Of a stretch of DNA of 64,000 bases, positions 49,081 to 60,945 are shown in pieces (the stretch's first letter is position 1; each line of letters opens with the position of its first letter). The notes beneath the pieces were generated by a model, which was given only the letters and a program-made list of their open reading frames with translations, had not been told where the DNA came from and ran no database searches. This stretch comes from Mallotus nudiflorus. Lineage: Eukaryota > Streptophyta > Magnoliopsida > Malpighiales > Euphorbiaceae. The stretch covers positions 124,001 to 188,000 of the forward strand of contig CANTUR010000654.1 of NCBI GenBank assembly GCA_947683625.1, given 5' to 3'. The position numbers and the translations under genes were made by a program.

Positions 49081-50473
49081 TTGTGTTTTAAACCCATAAG
49101 CGCACGGTCGTGGTTACAGTAGAAAGATATCATTCCCTTAAGGACTATATATTGATTACTAATAATTTTTACCTATGATCTCAACTAATAAATTGAATAA
49201 TTTAGCAAGGTCTAAAAATCTAAATAATAGAATCTCAATTAAAAGTAAAATCAAATATTTGTAAACACAAAGTCTAGGTTTAGTTTCATTATTCCAATCC
49301 AATTACAAACACATTATTTAAGTAAAAATCTTGAATTCAGTTAAGGGTAATTCTAAAATACTTAAAGACTCTCTTAAGTTCAATTAAGCATGCAAGGATT
49401 AAAATTTAACCTATTCTCATGATTAATAATTCAATCCTTGCTCATTAAGACTTTTAGTAATTAATTTGTCACCATAATCTACTGTTGTAACTCCCTAAAG
49501 AGCTCGGCTACTCTTGTGGTCAAGTGATCTAAGTTCTAAGTATCTTAAGCAAATGAATTCCCCTAACTCTCGTTGGCAAATTCATCTATAAACATGCAAT
49601 CACACAGGTTTAGAATGATAACAAGATAAATATTATAACACATAGAATTAACTAAAATTCAAATTAAATATAAAAAGTTGTGTTCAAACCATGTTATGGA
49701 ATAGCTACTCCTAACCAAGACTCTAAAAGAAAACTTGGCCACACATGGCTATGATGAAATCCATAATAAAACATCAAGAAAACAAGAAGATGAAGACAAA
49801 AAAGAAAATAAAAATAAGTTGTTAGTCTTTGTTGATTCCTGTTTGGCTGCTCCCTTGTCTCTCTCTATGTCCCCCATTGTCTTAAAGGTGTTCATTCCTT
49901 ATATAGTGCTAGGGTATGAAAAGAATCCTCTTTGATTCTAATTACTTCTACTTTTTAGAATAGGAAAATTCTACCTTCGTGACACGGCTTTAAAGCATAG
50001 TCGTGCTTCACTCAAATAAAATAGCAAATTTACTCAGCATACAACATGACATCCAACACGGGCAGGTTCATTAGTTGTACTTCATTCTGGGTCAGAATTC
50101 TTCACTTGCACAACATGTGCATGCCATAACATTGCTTTGTTGACATTTAAATATAGATAGCTTCTTCATGGCTCACATATGGCTTGGACATAGCTTTCCT
50201 CTTTTATTGCTTTATCACATGGCATGAGCATGCCATGTCATGTAAAAATATGTCAACTCCTTTTCATTCTGGGGCACACTAGACATCAATCACAAAATTA
50301 ATTAAAAATTAAATAAAATTTTCCCAAATATAAAATACATAATAAGAATCCTATATAAATACTAACTCATAAAAATTTCCTAATTAAACCTAAAAATTAT
50401 TTAAATTAATTTATTCCTTATTTAGAATTTATTAAAATTCAACTCTAAAATGTGTAAATAATAAACATATCAA
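49081..50473 (-). repeat. Athila 5' LTR
   Basis: 1393 bp, the complete copy. TATA box CTATATAAGG (minus strand; + strand 49897-49906). The palindrome ACATGGCATG-AG-CATGCCATGT (about 50217-50238) lies upstream of it. The open frame 49735-49935 on the + strand is LTR sequence. The outer end abuts the GGCCT target-site copy (50474-50478). Confidence 0.9.
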
Positions 50474-50478
50474 GGCCT

Positions 50479-51667
50479 ACAGTACCAGGCCAGTCGAGTA
50501 ATTTTAGAGGAGCGCACAGCGGTGAGTTATTATTATATGTATGCATTGCATGTAAAGAAATTATTGGCATTTATGTTTTTAATAAAATATGAATTTTATT
50601 ATGCCATGTTAAATCAAATATTAATTGTTATTGATAATATTTATGTATATTTGTTTGCATACATATGTAAAGTTGAATATTTATTTCTATAAATTAGATG
50701 CTTTACATATTTAATATGATTTTATTTATTTAATTATTTTTGATAAAATATTTTGGAGGATAGCAGTAGAACGTGCTACTTAATGGGCTACACTAGGATT
50801 ATGTGCGCACAAGTACGTTAAAATTCTAGGATTGATATTATGGAATTTATTGATGTGAGATTTGAATAAATGATTATTGAGATTTATAGTAAAAGAGTGG
50901 TGTGATTATGAAAACTTGGTTGACCTAGTATCTTAGGGCCAATCATGTCGACAGTGAGACTGCGGAAACTCGGTTGACTTAGTGTCTTGGGGCTAGTCTA
51001 CTGTCTAAAAATTGAGAAGAGAAATATTTTAGAATTAAATGAGTCTATTGGCTAGTGAGGTTTAGTGATCGAGGTTACGGAATACTTTGGGGTTCTGCTC
51101 CAGTCCTCCACCTAAATATTATTGCATTTATTCATTGCTCAAAACTATAATTTTGAGCATTTGTATGTAATGCATGTATAAATAAATAAATATAAAAATA
51201 TAATATTATTATACCGATGCTTGAATGTCTGTATTATTAGGTTGTATGCATATATGTAATAGTAATTCACTTAATGAGGTCTGACCACCCTCAATATTTT
51301 TTTCAGGATCTTCTACTTCAGACCTCTCTATTAGACTTATTCATCGGACTCTTTCCTCCTCAACTTACTTATATAAATATTAAACTATCTCTTTTCTTGT
51401 ATTTTAGTAAATGACGTAGTAGTAGTACTTCTTATTATAGTACCTATTATTGTATTAATTAATGTTTTTGTATTTAAAGATTTGTATGAAGATATTTTAT
51501 TTATGTTATGATATGGATTTCTTTTATGCTAATTAAATTTTTAATTTTGATGTATTTTTATGATATGTTTGCATGTGCTTTTATTTTAAGGCTTGCTACG
51601 GGTTCCGGATTCATGTGAATTGTTGTTCTTTAGCACCGGTCATGACTCCCGGGTTTGGGTCGTGATA
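50479..51667 (+). repeat. 3' LTR of element B, second segment
   Basis: Continues the LTR broken at 22669. It contains the twin-hairpin block in the orientation opposite to E1 (50900-51003) and the terminal 'cttgctacgggttccgg ... gggtttgggtcgtgata', homologous to 7618-7700. The last dinucleotide is TA in place of CA. Confidence 0.85.
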
Positions 51668-51695
51668 ATAAAATTCTTAAAAGAGGAGGAAAAAA
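51668..51695 (+). other. E2 3' leader end and polypurine tract
   Basis: 'ataaaattcttaaaagaggaggaaaaaa' lies directly before the 3' LTR of E2. It is the only E2-internal sequence left after element B. Confidence 0.75.
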
Positions 51696-54227
51696 TGTAA
51701 CATCCTTGACCGTAACCATAAGTATTTCATTTAATTTGCATGTATTTCATATAACTCACTTAAACATATGCATGTTAAATCATTCCATTTGGCTATGTGT
51801 ATTATAGGATGTATTTGGGGTATTATAAATATGTAAGAAATTAATTTTAGTTGACTTGTATACATGGAGTGACTTGAATTTTGCTAGATAATAATATATA
51901 AGGGGAAGGAACATTATGATAAAAGGAAAAAAAACACTAGAAAAACTTTACTTATCTTCACCTTAAACCATCGTCCTCTTCCTATCAAAATATACATATC
52001 TAATTTCTTTCTTTTTCTCTCCAGTTCCTAATTTGAATCTAGATTATCTCAACTATTGATTTAGGTAAGTTAATTATTTTTTTTCTTTTAAATTATATTT
52101 GGAATTATGTGATGATGGTGAAAAATAATTTTATAGTTGGGAATTCTTTGTCAAAGTAGAATTTTACACCTCTATTTTCATAGTTATAGAAAAAGAATTA
52201 ACAGAAGCACAAAACATGAAACATGTAGATTTATATCTCATCTTTATATCTGTAAAAGGGTTTTATAGATATCAAATGGAGTGACTTGAATTTTGCTAGA
52301 TAATAATATATAAGGGGAAGGAACATTATGATAAAAGGAAAAAAAATCACTAGAAAAACTTTACTTATCTTTACCTTAAACCATCGTCCTCTTCCTATCA
52401 AAATATACATATCTAATTTCTTTCTTTTTCTCTCCAGTTCCTAATTTGAATCTAGATTATCTCAACTATTGATTTAGGTAAGTTAATTATTTTTTTTCTT
52501 TTAAATTATATTTGGAATTATGTGATGATGGTGAAAAATAATTTTATAGTTGGGAATTCTTTGTCAAAGTAGAATTTTACACCTCTATTTTCATAGTTAT
52601 AGAAAAAGAATTAACAGAAGCACAAAACATGAAACATGTAGATTTATATCTCATCTTTATATCTGTAAAAGGGTTTTATAGATATCAAATGTGTAAAATT
52701 TTATGGAAGTTTATTTGGGATTGGTTCAGGCAGCAATTCTAGCTGGCTACCTGATATTGATTGATTTTTTTGAGGATGTTAGAGACTAAATTAAACAACA
52801 TGATAAACATAAGTTTTGATCCTTTAGTTTTGTGAAATAATATGTGTGTAATGAGAAATCATCCTTAGAGTGGGACTGGTTCTACTGACAATGTCTACAG
52901 GTAGTCTGGTTTTCCTTGATTAATATGAGAACCTTAGAGGTTGAATTAGACAAAGTGTAAAACATGCACATTGTTCCTTTATGTGTTAATGAAGTTCCTA
53001 AAATTTTTTTTTGTAACTGGACTTGTATAATATGAGAAATTCTAAATTGATTGAGACTTGCTCAAATTGATTTTATGCAAAACACATGCCTAAATTCAAA
53101 AATCACCATTTATTATATAGAATATACATTGAGTTTATTTTTGGATATGTTGTAGCTCTATATGTCTAATTTTTTTCAAAAATTGAATCAAGTAATTGGA
53201 GTTATGTGGTGAAAGTTATTAACTCCCAGGTCTAGTATGGTTAAGCTGCTTAATAAGGAGAAAAATATGCATTAATGTTAATTTTACACATATGCATAAC
53301 ATATCCAAATTGTATACCAAACATAAACAATTAGTGTAGGCATATGTGTTTTAATAAAATATATATTACATTTTAGGATCCTAAAGCATTGGTGAAGCTC
53401 AAGAAGATGATTAAAGTCATCCATAGAGTGTTTGGCATCTTAAAGAGTGAGTATAAATATCAATTGAATTCTTGGGTGAAATTTTGTGATTAAGGTGAAT
53501 TTCCTTTTGATTATTTAAATGTATATGGTTTGCTTATTGATTGATTATGTCTTTACATAGGTGTTTACAAGTTAAATGCAAATTCACATGTGAACACTTG
53601 CATACGAATATAAAAGGATGTTACAACCGGCTTGTCAAATGTTTGCAAATCACATGGAAAATGGAATTGATTAAAGAAAATCACATGATTCACATGTTAC
53701 ATGCTGGCCAACAAAAGCAAATGACAATTGTTTCACATGAATTCCTGGAGCAATATTTGTCTTGCCAGACCACAATAAAATTAATGAATAACTTATTAGC
53801 ACTTGCATTTGATTAAATCATACCTATATTGTGTTTGATATTATCTATTTTCTATTTTTGTGCCTTCAAAATTTAATTGATATTTATATTCATTGATTAC
53901 GACTCACCAAATCATAATTATTTTTCCAAATAGTGAAGTTTGATGTGTGGCTATTTTGAAGCATATCACATTATAATAAAGTATGGAGCAAAGGTCACCA
54001 GCCGAACCCTCAGTCTCTCTCCTTGTATTATAAGCATATACTTAGAAAAAAAAGGATATGTTTTGTACTTATTTTTAATTATAACTCTTATGTATTATAA
54101 GAATAAAAATTATGTAATCTTTTGTGTGCTTAAATAATATGTGGACTTTGTTAATCATGATATGGTTGAATTAATATGTTAAACAAATACTTGGGCTATT
54201 TGAATAGTAAAGAAATAGGGTGTTACA
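51696..54227 (+). repeat. 3' LTR of E2, with a 412-bp tandem duplication
   Basis: Begins TGTAACATCCTTGACC and ends GGGTGTTACA, then TAGGA. The block 51865-52277 is repeated at 52278-52690 with only one or two differences (a one-base change in an A run; 'cttcacc' against 'ctttacc'). The duplicated block includes the TATA-like 'atatataagg' and the presumed transcript start region. It is absent from the 5' LTR. Confidence 0.9.
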
Positions 54228-54232
54228 TAGGA

Positions 54233-54417
54233 TCTCCTATTGTACGATGCATGTCCTTATTAATGGAATAAAGAAACTATTCACAATATGAGGTTGCTAT
54301 TAAAAGAATTCAAGAGGAGAATAAAAGGATTTTCATCAGACAATCAAGATATTATATGTTGAAACTTGCTAAAGATCAAGCCGCTACAATGGGTTGAACC
54401 ATTATTGAGTCAGAGGT
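54233..54417 (+). other. Unidentified coding-like fragment, right half
   Basis: Continues the frame cut at 12703 after removal of the insertion and one TSD copy. It reads over a TAA to 'NYSQYEVAIKRIQEENKRIF', then 'YYMLKLAKDQAATM', a TGA, and ends near 'ESE' at gtaag (about 54417). The unusual continuity across the nest supports the stated insertion point. No family assignment. Confidence 0.4.
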
Positions 54418-54779
54418 AAGAAATGTTTTAAATAATTTAATGTATATTTTTTATTATGAAATGTTAGATGAAAATTAGTTACATTAGTTCATCAATTTTT
54501 ACATTCAATATGTTTTATTATATTATGTTTCATCATTTGATATTTCAATGTCATAAGTGCATTAATGTGAATGCACTATTCAATAAAAAATGCTAGCTTG
54601 TTGTTGATCACCATTTTCAAGTAACTTGTGTGCATGTATACGAAAGAAAAACCTATTCAATTGTATTTTGATGCTATTATTCTCTTCTCTAATGTGATAT
54701 AAGGTATTGCATATTTCTGTTATATTAGTTCATGTCATTTCAATTGCCCATCATTTTAGAACTCGTATTTTCAGTTCTA

Positions 54780-55620
54780 TAGCTTTTTCACGCAATGCTT
54801 CAGCTTCTTATTCACGATAATTCCACTCTTCAATCATTTTAACCAGAACACCATGACTATCATGTTGCGCTGGATCTAATAGATATAAAAAATCATTATC
54901 CAAAGCCCAATGACGTCTACTGGCCTTGAAAATATTGCCTGGACCATAATGTTTAGACATTGTTCTTACAAAATTAAACTTTAATAAACAATAGTAAATA
55001 ACTATTTCATGATATATAATCTTATAATTATATTTTGTTTACAATACATTAACAACACTTTGGTAAAAAAAAGGAAGATATACTACAAAATCAGTATCAT
55101 TATCACTATAATCGTTTATGCCATAAGTATATATATGTGGCAAACTACATTCTAATTCAGACTCATACTGTTGCCTTAATTTGTCATTATCCTTATGGTA
55201 ATTGTTTAAGTGCTGACTCATTATATTAATCTCCTTTTTTATTAGGTAATTGCAACTTCAATTTTGCTTTAGTTTGTTTGGGAAGAGTAGTTGAAATAGC
55301 CTTAGGTATTAGTAATTCATAATAACCATAATAAGCTTCAAATTCACATCTTATTTCCCATAAGCAACCCCATTCTAGATCTACCCTTATAATTATGTTA
55401 AATGAATCTCCAATATCATCTATATCATATATGTGATATTTGAGTAAAAATTATTAGCATTTCCTTTTTCAAGAGCAGAAAAAGTTGGATGACTTTTGGA
55501 ACGGCCTTTTATTACTATACTATATGACACCTGTTAGGTCTTCATACTTAATAACAATTTTTATTTTATTGTTACCACATCCTTTAACTGAGGTAGATGT
55601 AACTTGTTTTTGTTTTTTCT
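54780..55620 (-). other. Unidentified minus-strand coding-like remnants downstream of the MULE
   Basis: Pieces include 'GCGNNKIKIVIKYEDLTGVI' (about 55590-55530), 'DLEWGCLWEIRCEFEAYYGY' (about 55380-55325), 'LNNYHKDNDKLRQQYESELE' (within 55221-55039) and 'MSKHYGPGNIFKASRRHWAL' (54961-54900), followed by a charged helix with 'EAEALREKAIELKIRVLK'. They are in different frames with stops. I do not recognise the family. They lie on the same strand as the transposase, in the position where MULEs can carry a second gene or captured host sequence. Confidence 0.35.
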
Positions 55621-55763
55621 TTTATTCATTCCTAATTAAAAAATAATTAAAAGTTATTAATACACACTAATATATAAAAAAGCATAATAATAAACATTAA
55701 TTGTCTTAAAAATACATTAGTGCATCATAACAAATAAATAGTTGGTCCATTTAAGAAAAATAA

Positions 55764-58294
55764 TTAAGTCAATCCACAAGTCCTTGAATTATGGCCCGGT
55801 AAACCACATTTTTAGTAGAAATCCTTTTGACTGGCTTGAGAAGTGCGTTGGTCGATTTCATTCTAGATGTGTGATGATTTTAATTTACCTTTTTTTCTCT
55901 TCCAATCCGGATTGGGTATAAAGGGCAATTTGTTTGACTTTGGCCAATATTCATGATGACCCATAGGTATAAAACAACTAGACCAAAATCTTAGATTATT
56001 GCTCACTAAGTGAAAAGAAGTAATATATTCTTGGTAGTCAATTCCATAAGCCAAACAACCAACAATTGCATGAGAACATGGAATTTTAATTTGTTAAAAT
56101 TTACCACATGTACACCTTCTATTCAAAAGATCAATGACTTATTTGTAACAAACTTTTCTAAGGGAATGGTTGAAACTAGTTGTTCTTTAAAAAACCAGAT
56201 TCTGCTGATCATATCCTTTCATGATATAATCATTCACCTTGTCAATCCGATGTTTGATAGTCTTTGCACATTTAGGTGTCCATAAATATCCTTCATTAGT
56301 CAATCTTGTATATTTTGCCTGATGTTTATAGAACATATCAACCAATTTCAAAAAAATTTATTGCATTATGGTTATTACAAGCATTAATCTTATGCTCTTC
56401 AACATGGCATTTACAGATTCTGCATGGTTTGTTTTCATGACACCATGTTGATCACCACCATCATGTAATAAAGTCCATTTTTCCTTTAGAATTTTGTCAA
56501 TCCACTACTTTGACTCCTTATATCTTGCCTCAACTCATGACATCCATTTGTTGAATTTACATTTTTTATTCTCCTAACCTAAGTAAAAAAAATTATTAGT
56601 TTTAACATTTAATAAGTGTCAACATTAAATAAATGGATAAGGGTTTTTTTTCATGCTAGTTTTCTCAATGATGCTCTTTATTGGTACACTCTTGAACTTC
56701 ATATTGTAATTACTAACCATATGGTATAAATAATATCAATGTGGATTTGTAAGCCATATTGGTTGCTTCATCACATGCTTTATGCCAATGTGACGATAAA
56801 AAATTACATAAATATCATCTTGCCTATTACAAACACTAATTTGTAACATTGACATAAAATACTCCCAATTATCTTTATTTTCTTTTTCCACCAAAGCAAA
56901 TGCAATATGTAGTATAGCATTATTTCCATCAACTACTTCAACAGTCAACAGTTAACTTCTATACTTCCTATACAAACTTATGCCATCCACATATAAGATA
57001 GGTTTGCAAAATTTGAACCCGTCAATACATGGCTTGTATGCAACAAACATGCACTTAAATTGTCTCATACCTTGAACAAGATGATGATTTATTATATGTG
57101 CCTCCCTTTCATAGTGCCAGAAAGAACCGGGATTAATAGACACAGTAGCATGCATAAAGTGGCACAATAATTGATATGACTCATCCAAATCGCTCCATAA
57201 ATTTTCTATTGCTTTCTATTTTACATGCCAACTTTCTTATATGTCGATGTAATACTGAATCGCTCCTTCAAACCTACGAGCAATGCTTTGACCTTAATGT
57301 CTGGTTACTCCTATACCATAGCCTGAATGTATCTGGAAATAAATTTAGAGTTAAAATTTTAATAATCTTGACTCTGACCAAGAGCACTATAGGTGTGGGG
57401 CCCATCATATCTAATTATCTGCCATAAACCACTTGCTTATAATCTCCAACTGCAATTGAGCTTGCAAACTATAGTAATTGTATTCCTCTTCATTTCACAA
57501 CTCTAAAATTTTTGCCTAACTTGCATTGAATATAGTTTGCAAGCTATTTTCACTGCTTCTCTCAAGTTAAACAGCATACCCTTTGCAAATTCTTTTGAAG
57601 GCTCCCAAAAAATGTTATCAACATTTGAGGGATCCTAGTTCACATGCATTTCCCCAATATTAACACATTCAAACTATGAACAAACATTAGGCAGATATAG
57701 TGTCACTTCTCTATTCAATCCTTCAACCAATATAACCATCTAATCATCATTATTATTATCATCGTCAACATCATCGTTGTCATTGCCATCATCATCTTTA
57801 TAAAAAAATCCTCTTCATCATCCTTATCAGTATTATTAGCATCACATAACTCCTCATCATCATCATCAAGTTCATGATCTTCCTGCTCATTAACATATGC
57901 ATCCTCCTCCTCAATTTCAAGTTCATTATGATTCATGTTTGAGTCCAGATTCATTAAAATTGAGATACCTTATTCCACTATTGCTAATTTTAACATACAT
58001 TTAAATTGTGACCCAACCAGGAAATTAACTAACCATTTCAAGCATTTGTCTAACATTATATGCATCTCAAATTTTCACAAAACCAAAAACTATTTTTCTA
58101 CCATATCTTATAACTAGATGTCTAAACAATATTTTTTTAATCATCATAGCATTGGTTATTCCAAGTTCTTCTGTAATTTTATTATGTAATTCCTCAAAAT
58201 TAAAATCCTCACTAAAATTGACCATTCTTGAATGCGCATCCATAACATTTGGGCCACATTCGGAGTCAATTATTTGACCACCCCAATAAATCAT
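55764..58294 (-). pseudogene. Mutator-like element (MULE) transposase pseudogene
   Basis: The N terminus 'MIYWGGQIIDS' (58294) opens a PB1-like segment usual for plant MULEs. An acidic linker follows (57954-57780), then the Mu DNA-binding domain (about 57640-57415, 'CKLNCSWRL'). The DDE core has 'YKPCIDGFKFCKPILYVDGI' (57188-56952) and 'VDGNNAILHIAFALVEKENK'. The second catalytic position reads 'FYRHIGIKH' (near 56795) where the family has SDRH, so Asp is replaced by Tyr. A SWIM finger is nearly intact ('RRCTCGKF', stop, 'IPCSHAIVGC', about 56110-56060). A terminal zinc knuckle 'KCGLPGHNSRTC' ends at the TAA (55764). Frameshifts and stops interrupt it. Terminal inverted repeats were not identified. 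Confidence 0.85.
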
Positions 58295-60380
58295 TAATTA
58301 TCATGTTGTCATCATGTTTCCCTATTTCATATAACAATTATTACAATTTCAAATTATTTCATAAAAAAGAAAATAATATTAATTACAAATATGATAAAAA
58401 TTGTTTTCTAATTAATTTAATTACATGATGTGTTATATTATTTAAGTGCAACTAAAATATAAGAAAAACTTTCACAATTCCAAATATAATGACAGTAGTT
58501 GTTTTGAATCACATGTAAAAAATAATAAAATAAAATATCATTATTATTCACAATTAAAAAAAAACCTCTTTGATGCTAAATTAGAAATCAAGCAACAATG
58601 ATGTTGCCTCCCAAATAATCTATACAATCACAACAAATTGGAAAAAAATTAAAAAATATAACCAAGTAATAATTAATTAAATAATTTACCCATTTTATAT
58701 GTTCACAAAAAAAAATTTCATATCTTTTACCTTACAATAAATAGAGCAAACACTTTATCACAATAAATTAATCTAAAAATACTTGTCAATTACTCTATTA
58801 TTATCATAATACACATTTAACATGCAAATCCAAAAATAGTTTTTTGAATTAATGAAAAATTATAAATAATGGAAATCATATCGTTATCTAATTCATATTT
58901 TGTTACATCCAAAAGTGTCATTATATTTATTATTAAAAAAATAATGTTATTGATTTTCTTTGTAAAAAATAGTGTCAATTAATCTATTATTTTCATAATA
59001 AAAATCTAACATGCAAATCCAAATATTAAAATCCAATAAAATATAGAAAACATTTTATTAACAATATATTTTTCTATCAATTAATCTAAATAATTGGTGT
59101 CAATTAATATATTTTACGTGTCAATTTTATAAAATTTGTGTCATTAAATATAAAAATTATTGTGAATCTCTTGTTTTCATAATAAACATATCACATTCAA
59201 ATCTAATAAATTACATCCAATAAAATTTAAAAAAAAAAAAAAAGGCTAGCCATCAACATAGAGAAAACACTTTAATCACAATAAATTAATCTAATAATTA
59301 ATGTCAATTAAACTATTATGTGCATAATAAACATTTAACATGCAAATCAAAAATAATTTTATTTTTATTAATGCAAATCTAAAAATGATGTAAACCCATT
59401 ATGTATTTCATATTATTTTACATCTATGAATGTCATTATTTTTATTATAACAAAATAATGTTATTGATTTTATTTTACAATGAATATAAATAAAAGTTAT
59501 ATAACTTTTCAATAACATTCATGAACTTAAATTAATTAGAATTTCTAAAATTTAATCAATAAAATAGGGAAAACATACCGCTTTTGTGGAAAATAATTGT
59601 TTTATGTTGATAATACCCTTTAGATAATCTATAATAAAATTATACTATAAAATTAAATTATAAAAAAATTTAAACAAATATAACAAACAACTACACAATT
59701 TAACATATTTTATAAATTTTAAAAAATGTCATTTCTAATAAATTAAAAAAAATTTACAACTAACAACTCGCTAAATAAATTATAATAACATTTACATCCT
59801 TAATTTTCATAACTATTATATATTTTCTTAGGATCACTTTATTTTTATATTTTCAAATATTCTAACAAAATATACAAATTTTATTACCATATGACTTAAA
59901 GTTCATTATATATTGTTTTATTTTAACTAAAATTATATTTATCAACTTACATTATAATTGTATTTTTAACAACAATATACAACTATAAATTATGTATTAC
60001 TTACTATTTAACTAATATAATATATATAATTTATATTTACACTAACATTAAATATGACAATAAATATTAGAAAATAACTAAAAACATGCCTTATAATTTA
60101 TATGTTGTTGAATATTTTTTTCTAGGAATAACACCAATATCAAAAGCAGAACAATATACACTAGAAAATACAAAAATAAGGAGAATGAAATGAGTAGAAG
60201 GAAGAATAACAAAAAAAAAGGAGGATAACAAAAAATGGAAAATAATAAGAAGAAGAAAAATAAGAAGAGAATGAATTATGAGAGGTGATGGTAGCTACTG
60301 AATAATAAGGGTATATAAAGAGTAATTGTGTTAGTAACCAAGAGAAAAATTATGAAAGTTTGAAACTAATAGTCATTTTG
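58295..60380. repeat. AT-rich MULE-flanking region with a degenerate duplication
   Basis: No gene. A block of about 510 bases recurs: 'gttacatccaaaagtgtcattatatttattatt...aataatgttattgatttt' (58898-58968) against 'tttacatctatgaatgtcattatttttatt...aataatgttattgatttta' (59409-59471). Between and around them, 'cacaataaattaatcta...gtcaatta..ctattat...cataata.acatttaacatgcaaatc' occurs at about 58757, 58976 and 59277. It may be sub-terminal repeat DNA of the MULE. Near 60180-60300 there is purine-rich, promoter-like sequence. Confidence 0.5.
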
Positions 60381-60945
60381 GCATTCATACGTCCATCAAC
60401 TTCGAAGATTATGCTCTATTATTGCAATAGAATTTTTTTAAAAAAAATTCTAACAAAGTCCGCCAGTTGAACTGGCTAACTTTCGTCAATTTCTCTAAGG
60501 GAGTTGTATGAGCTATACAAGGTTGTGGCGTGTGTAAGCTTCAAGTTGATTGTCTAGGCTGACACTTCTTTTTTTTTTAAATCTAGTGAAGTCTGCCAGT
60601 CAAACTTGCGGACTTTATTCAATTTGCCCACCTGCATGTTGTCAACCTACATGCTATCAACATAAAACATGTAAGTTTTTTTTTAATTAAGTCTGTTAGT
60701 TCTTGCTGAAATTATGCACATTTTCCAGATTCTTGCCAATTAGGTTAGTGAATCTGTTATTTATTTTTTTAAAAAATAGTACCGCTAATTAGGGTGGTGG
60801 TAGTTAATTATCTTGTAGTACTTCCACCACACAAAGTGGTGGAATAGGTCTTGACCTTTTTATTTTTTATCCTAAAGTGGGAAATATTTTAAAAATTACC
60901 CTAAAATTGGAAATAAATTTTTTTTCACCATAAATGGGTAAAAAA
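60381..60945. repeat. Repeated palindrome around AAGTCYGCCAGT, next to the P450 break
   Basis: Imperfect palindromes lie at 60455-60483 (AAAGTCCGCCAGTT and ACTGGCTAACTTT arms) and 60589-60615 (AAGTCTGCCAGT and ACTTGCGGACTT). A weaker third copy starts at about 60689 ('aagtctgttagttcttgctg'). The 100-135-base spacing suggests diverged repeats. A separate 'ccaccac..aaagtggtgg' inverted repeat lies near 60826-60843. This DNA replaces the 3' end of the P450 gene. Confidence 0.55.

Larger units (their letters stand above)
22670..50473 (-). mobile_element. Athila-type Ty3/Gypsy element, minus strand, split by Ogre
   Basis: Terminal sequences on the + strand are TTGTGTTTT...CATATCAA, flanked by GGCCT (22665-22669 and 50474-50478). 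Minus-strand order: 5' LTR (50473-49081), PBS of the tRNA-Asp type (49072-49055), gag (48849 to about 47340), protease-RT-RNase H-integrase (about 47340 to 43600), a palindrome-rich spacer, an env-position Athila ORF (25980-24685) and the 3' LTR (23553-22670). The Ogre element occupies 26547-43154. PBS type, gag wording ('NPYSNSYNPGW') and the third ORF identify Athila. It sits in the LTR of element B. Confidence 0.9.
19216..51667 (+). mobile_element. Element B, 5'-truncated Tekay-type element with split 3' LTR
   Basis: B starts without an LTR, in the linker between RNase H and integrase ('ELHELVDQG'). It runs through integrase and chromodomain (to about 20740), a polypurine tract ('gtaaggggggaaga', 20803-20816) and a 3' LTR (20818-22669 continuing at 50479-51667). 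It lies inside E2, just before E2's own polypurine tract. Directly upstream is E2's integrase C terminus, so the window holds two integrase copies in tandem. The likely history is insertion of a full B near the 3' end of E2, followed by an illegitimate deletion that removed E2's 3' coding end and B's 5' LTR, gag and RT. Confidence 0.75.
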
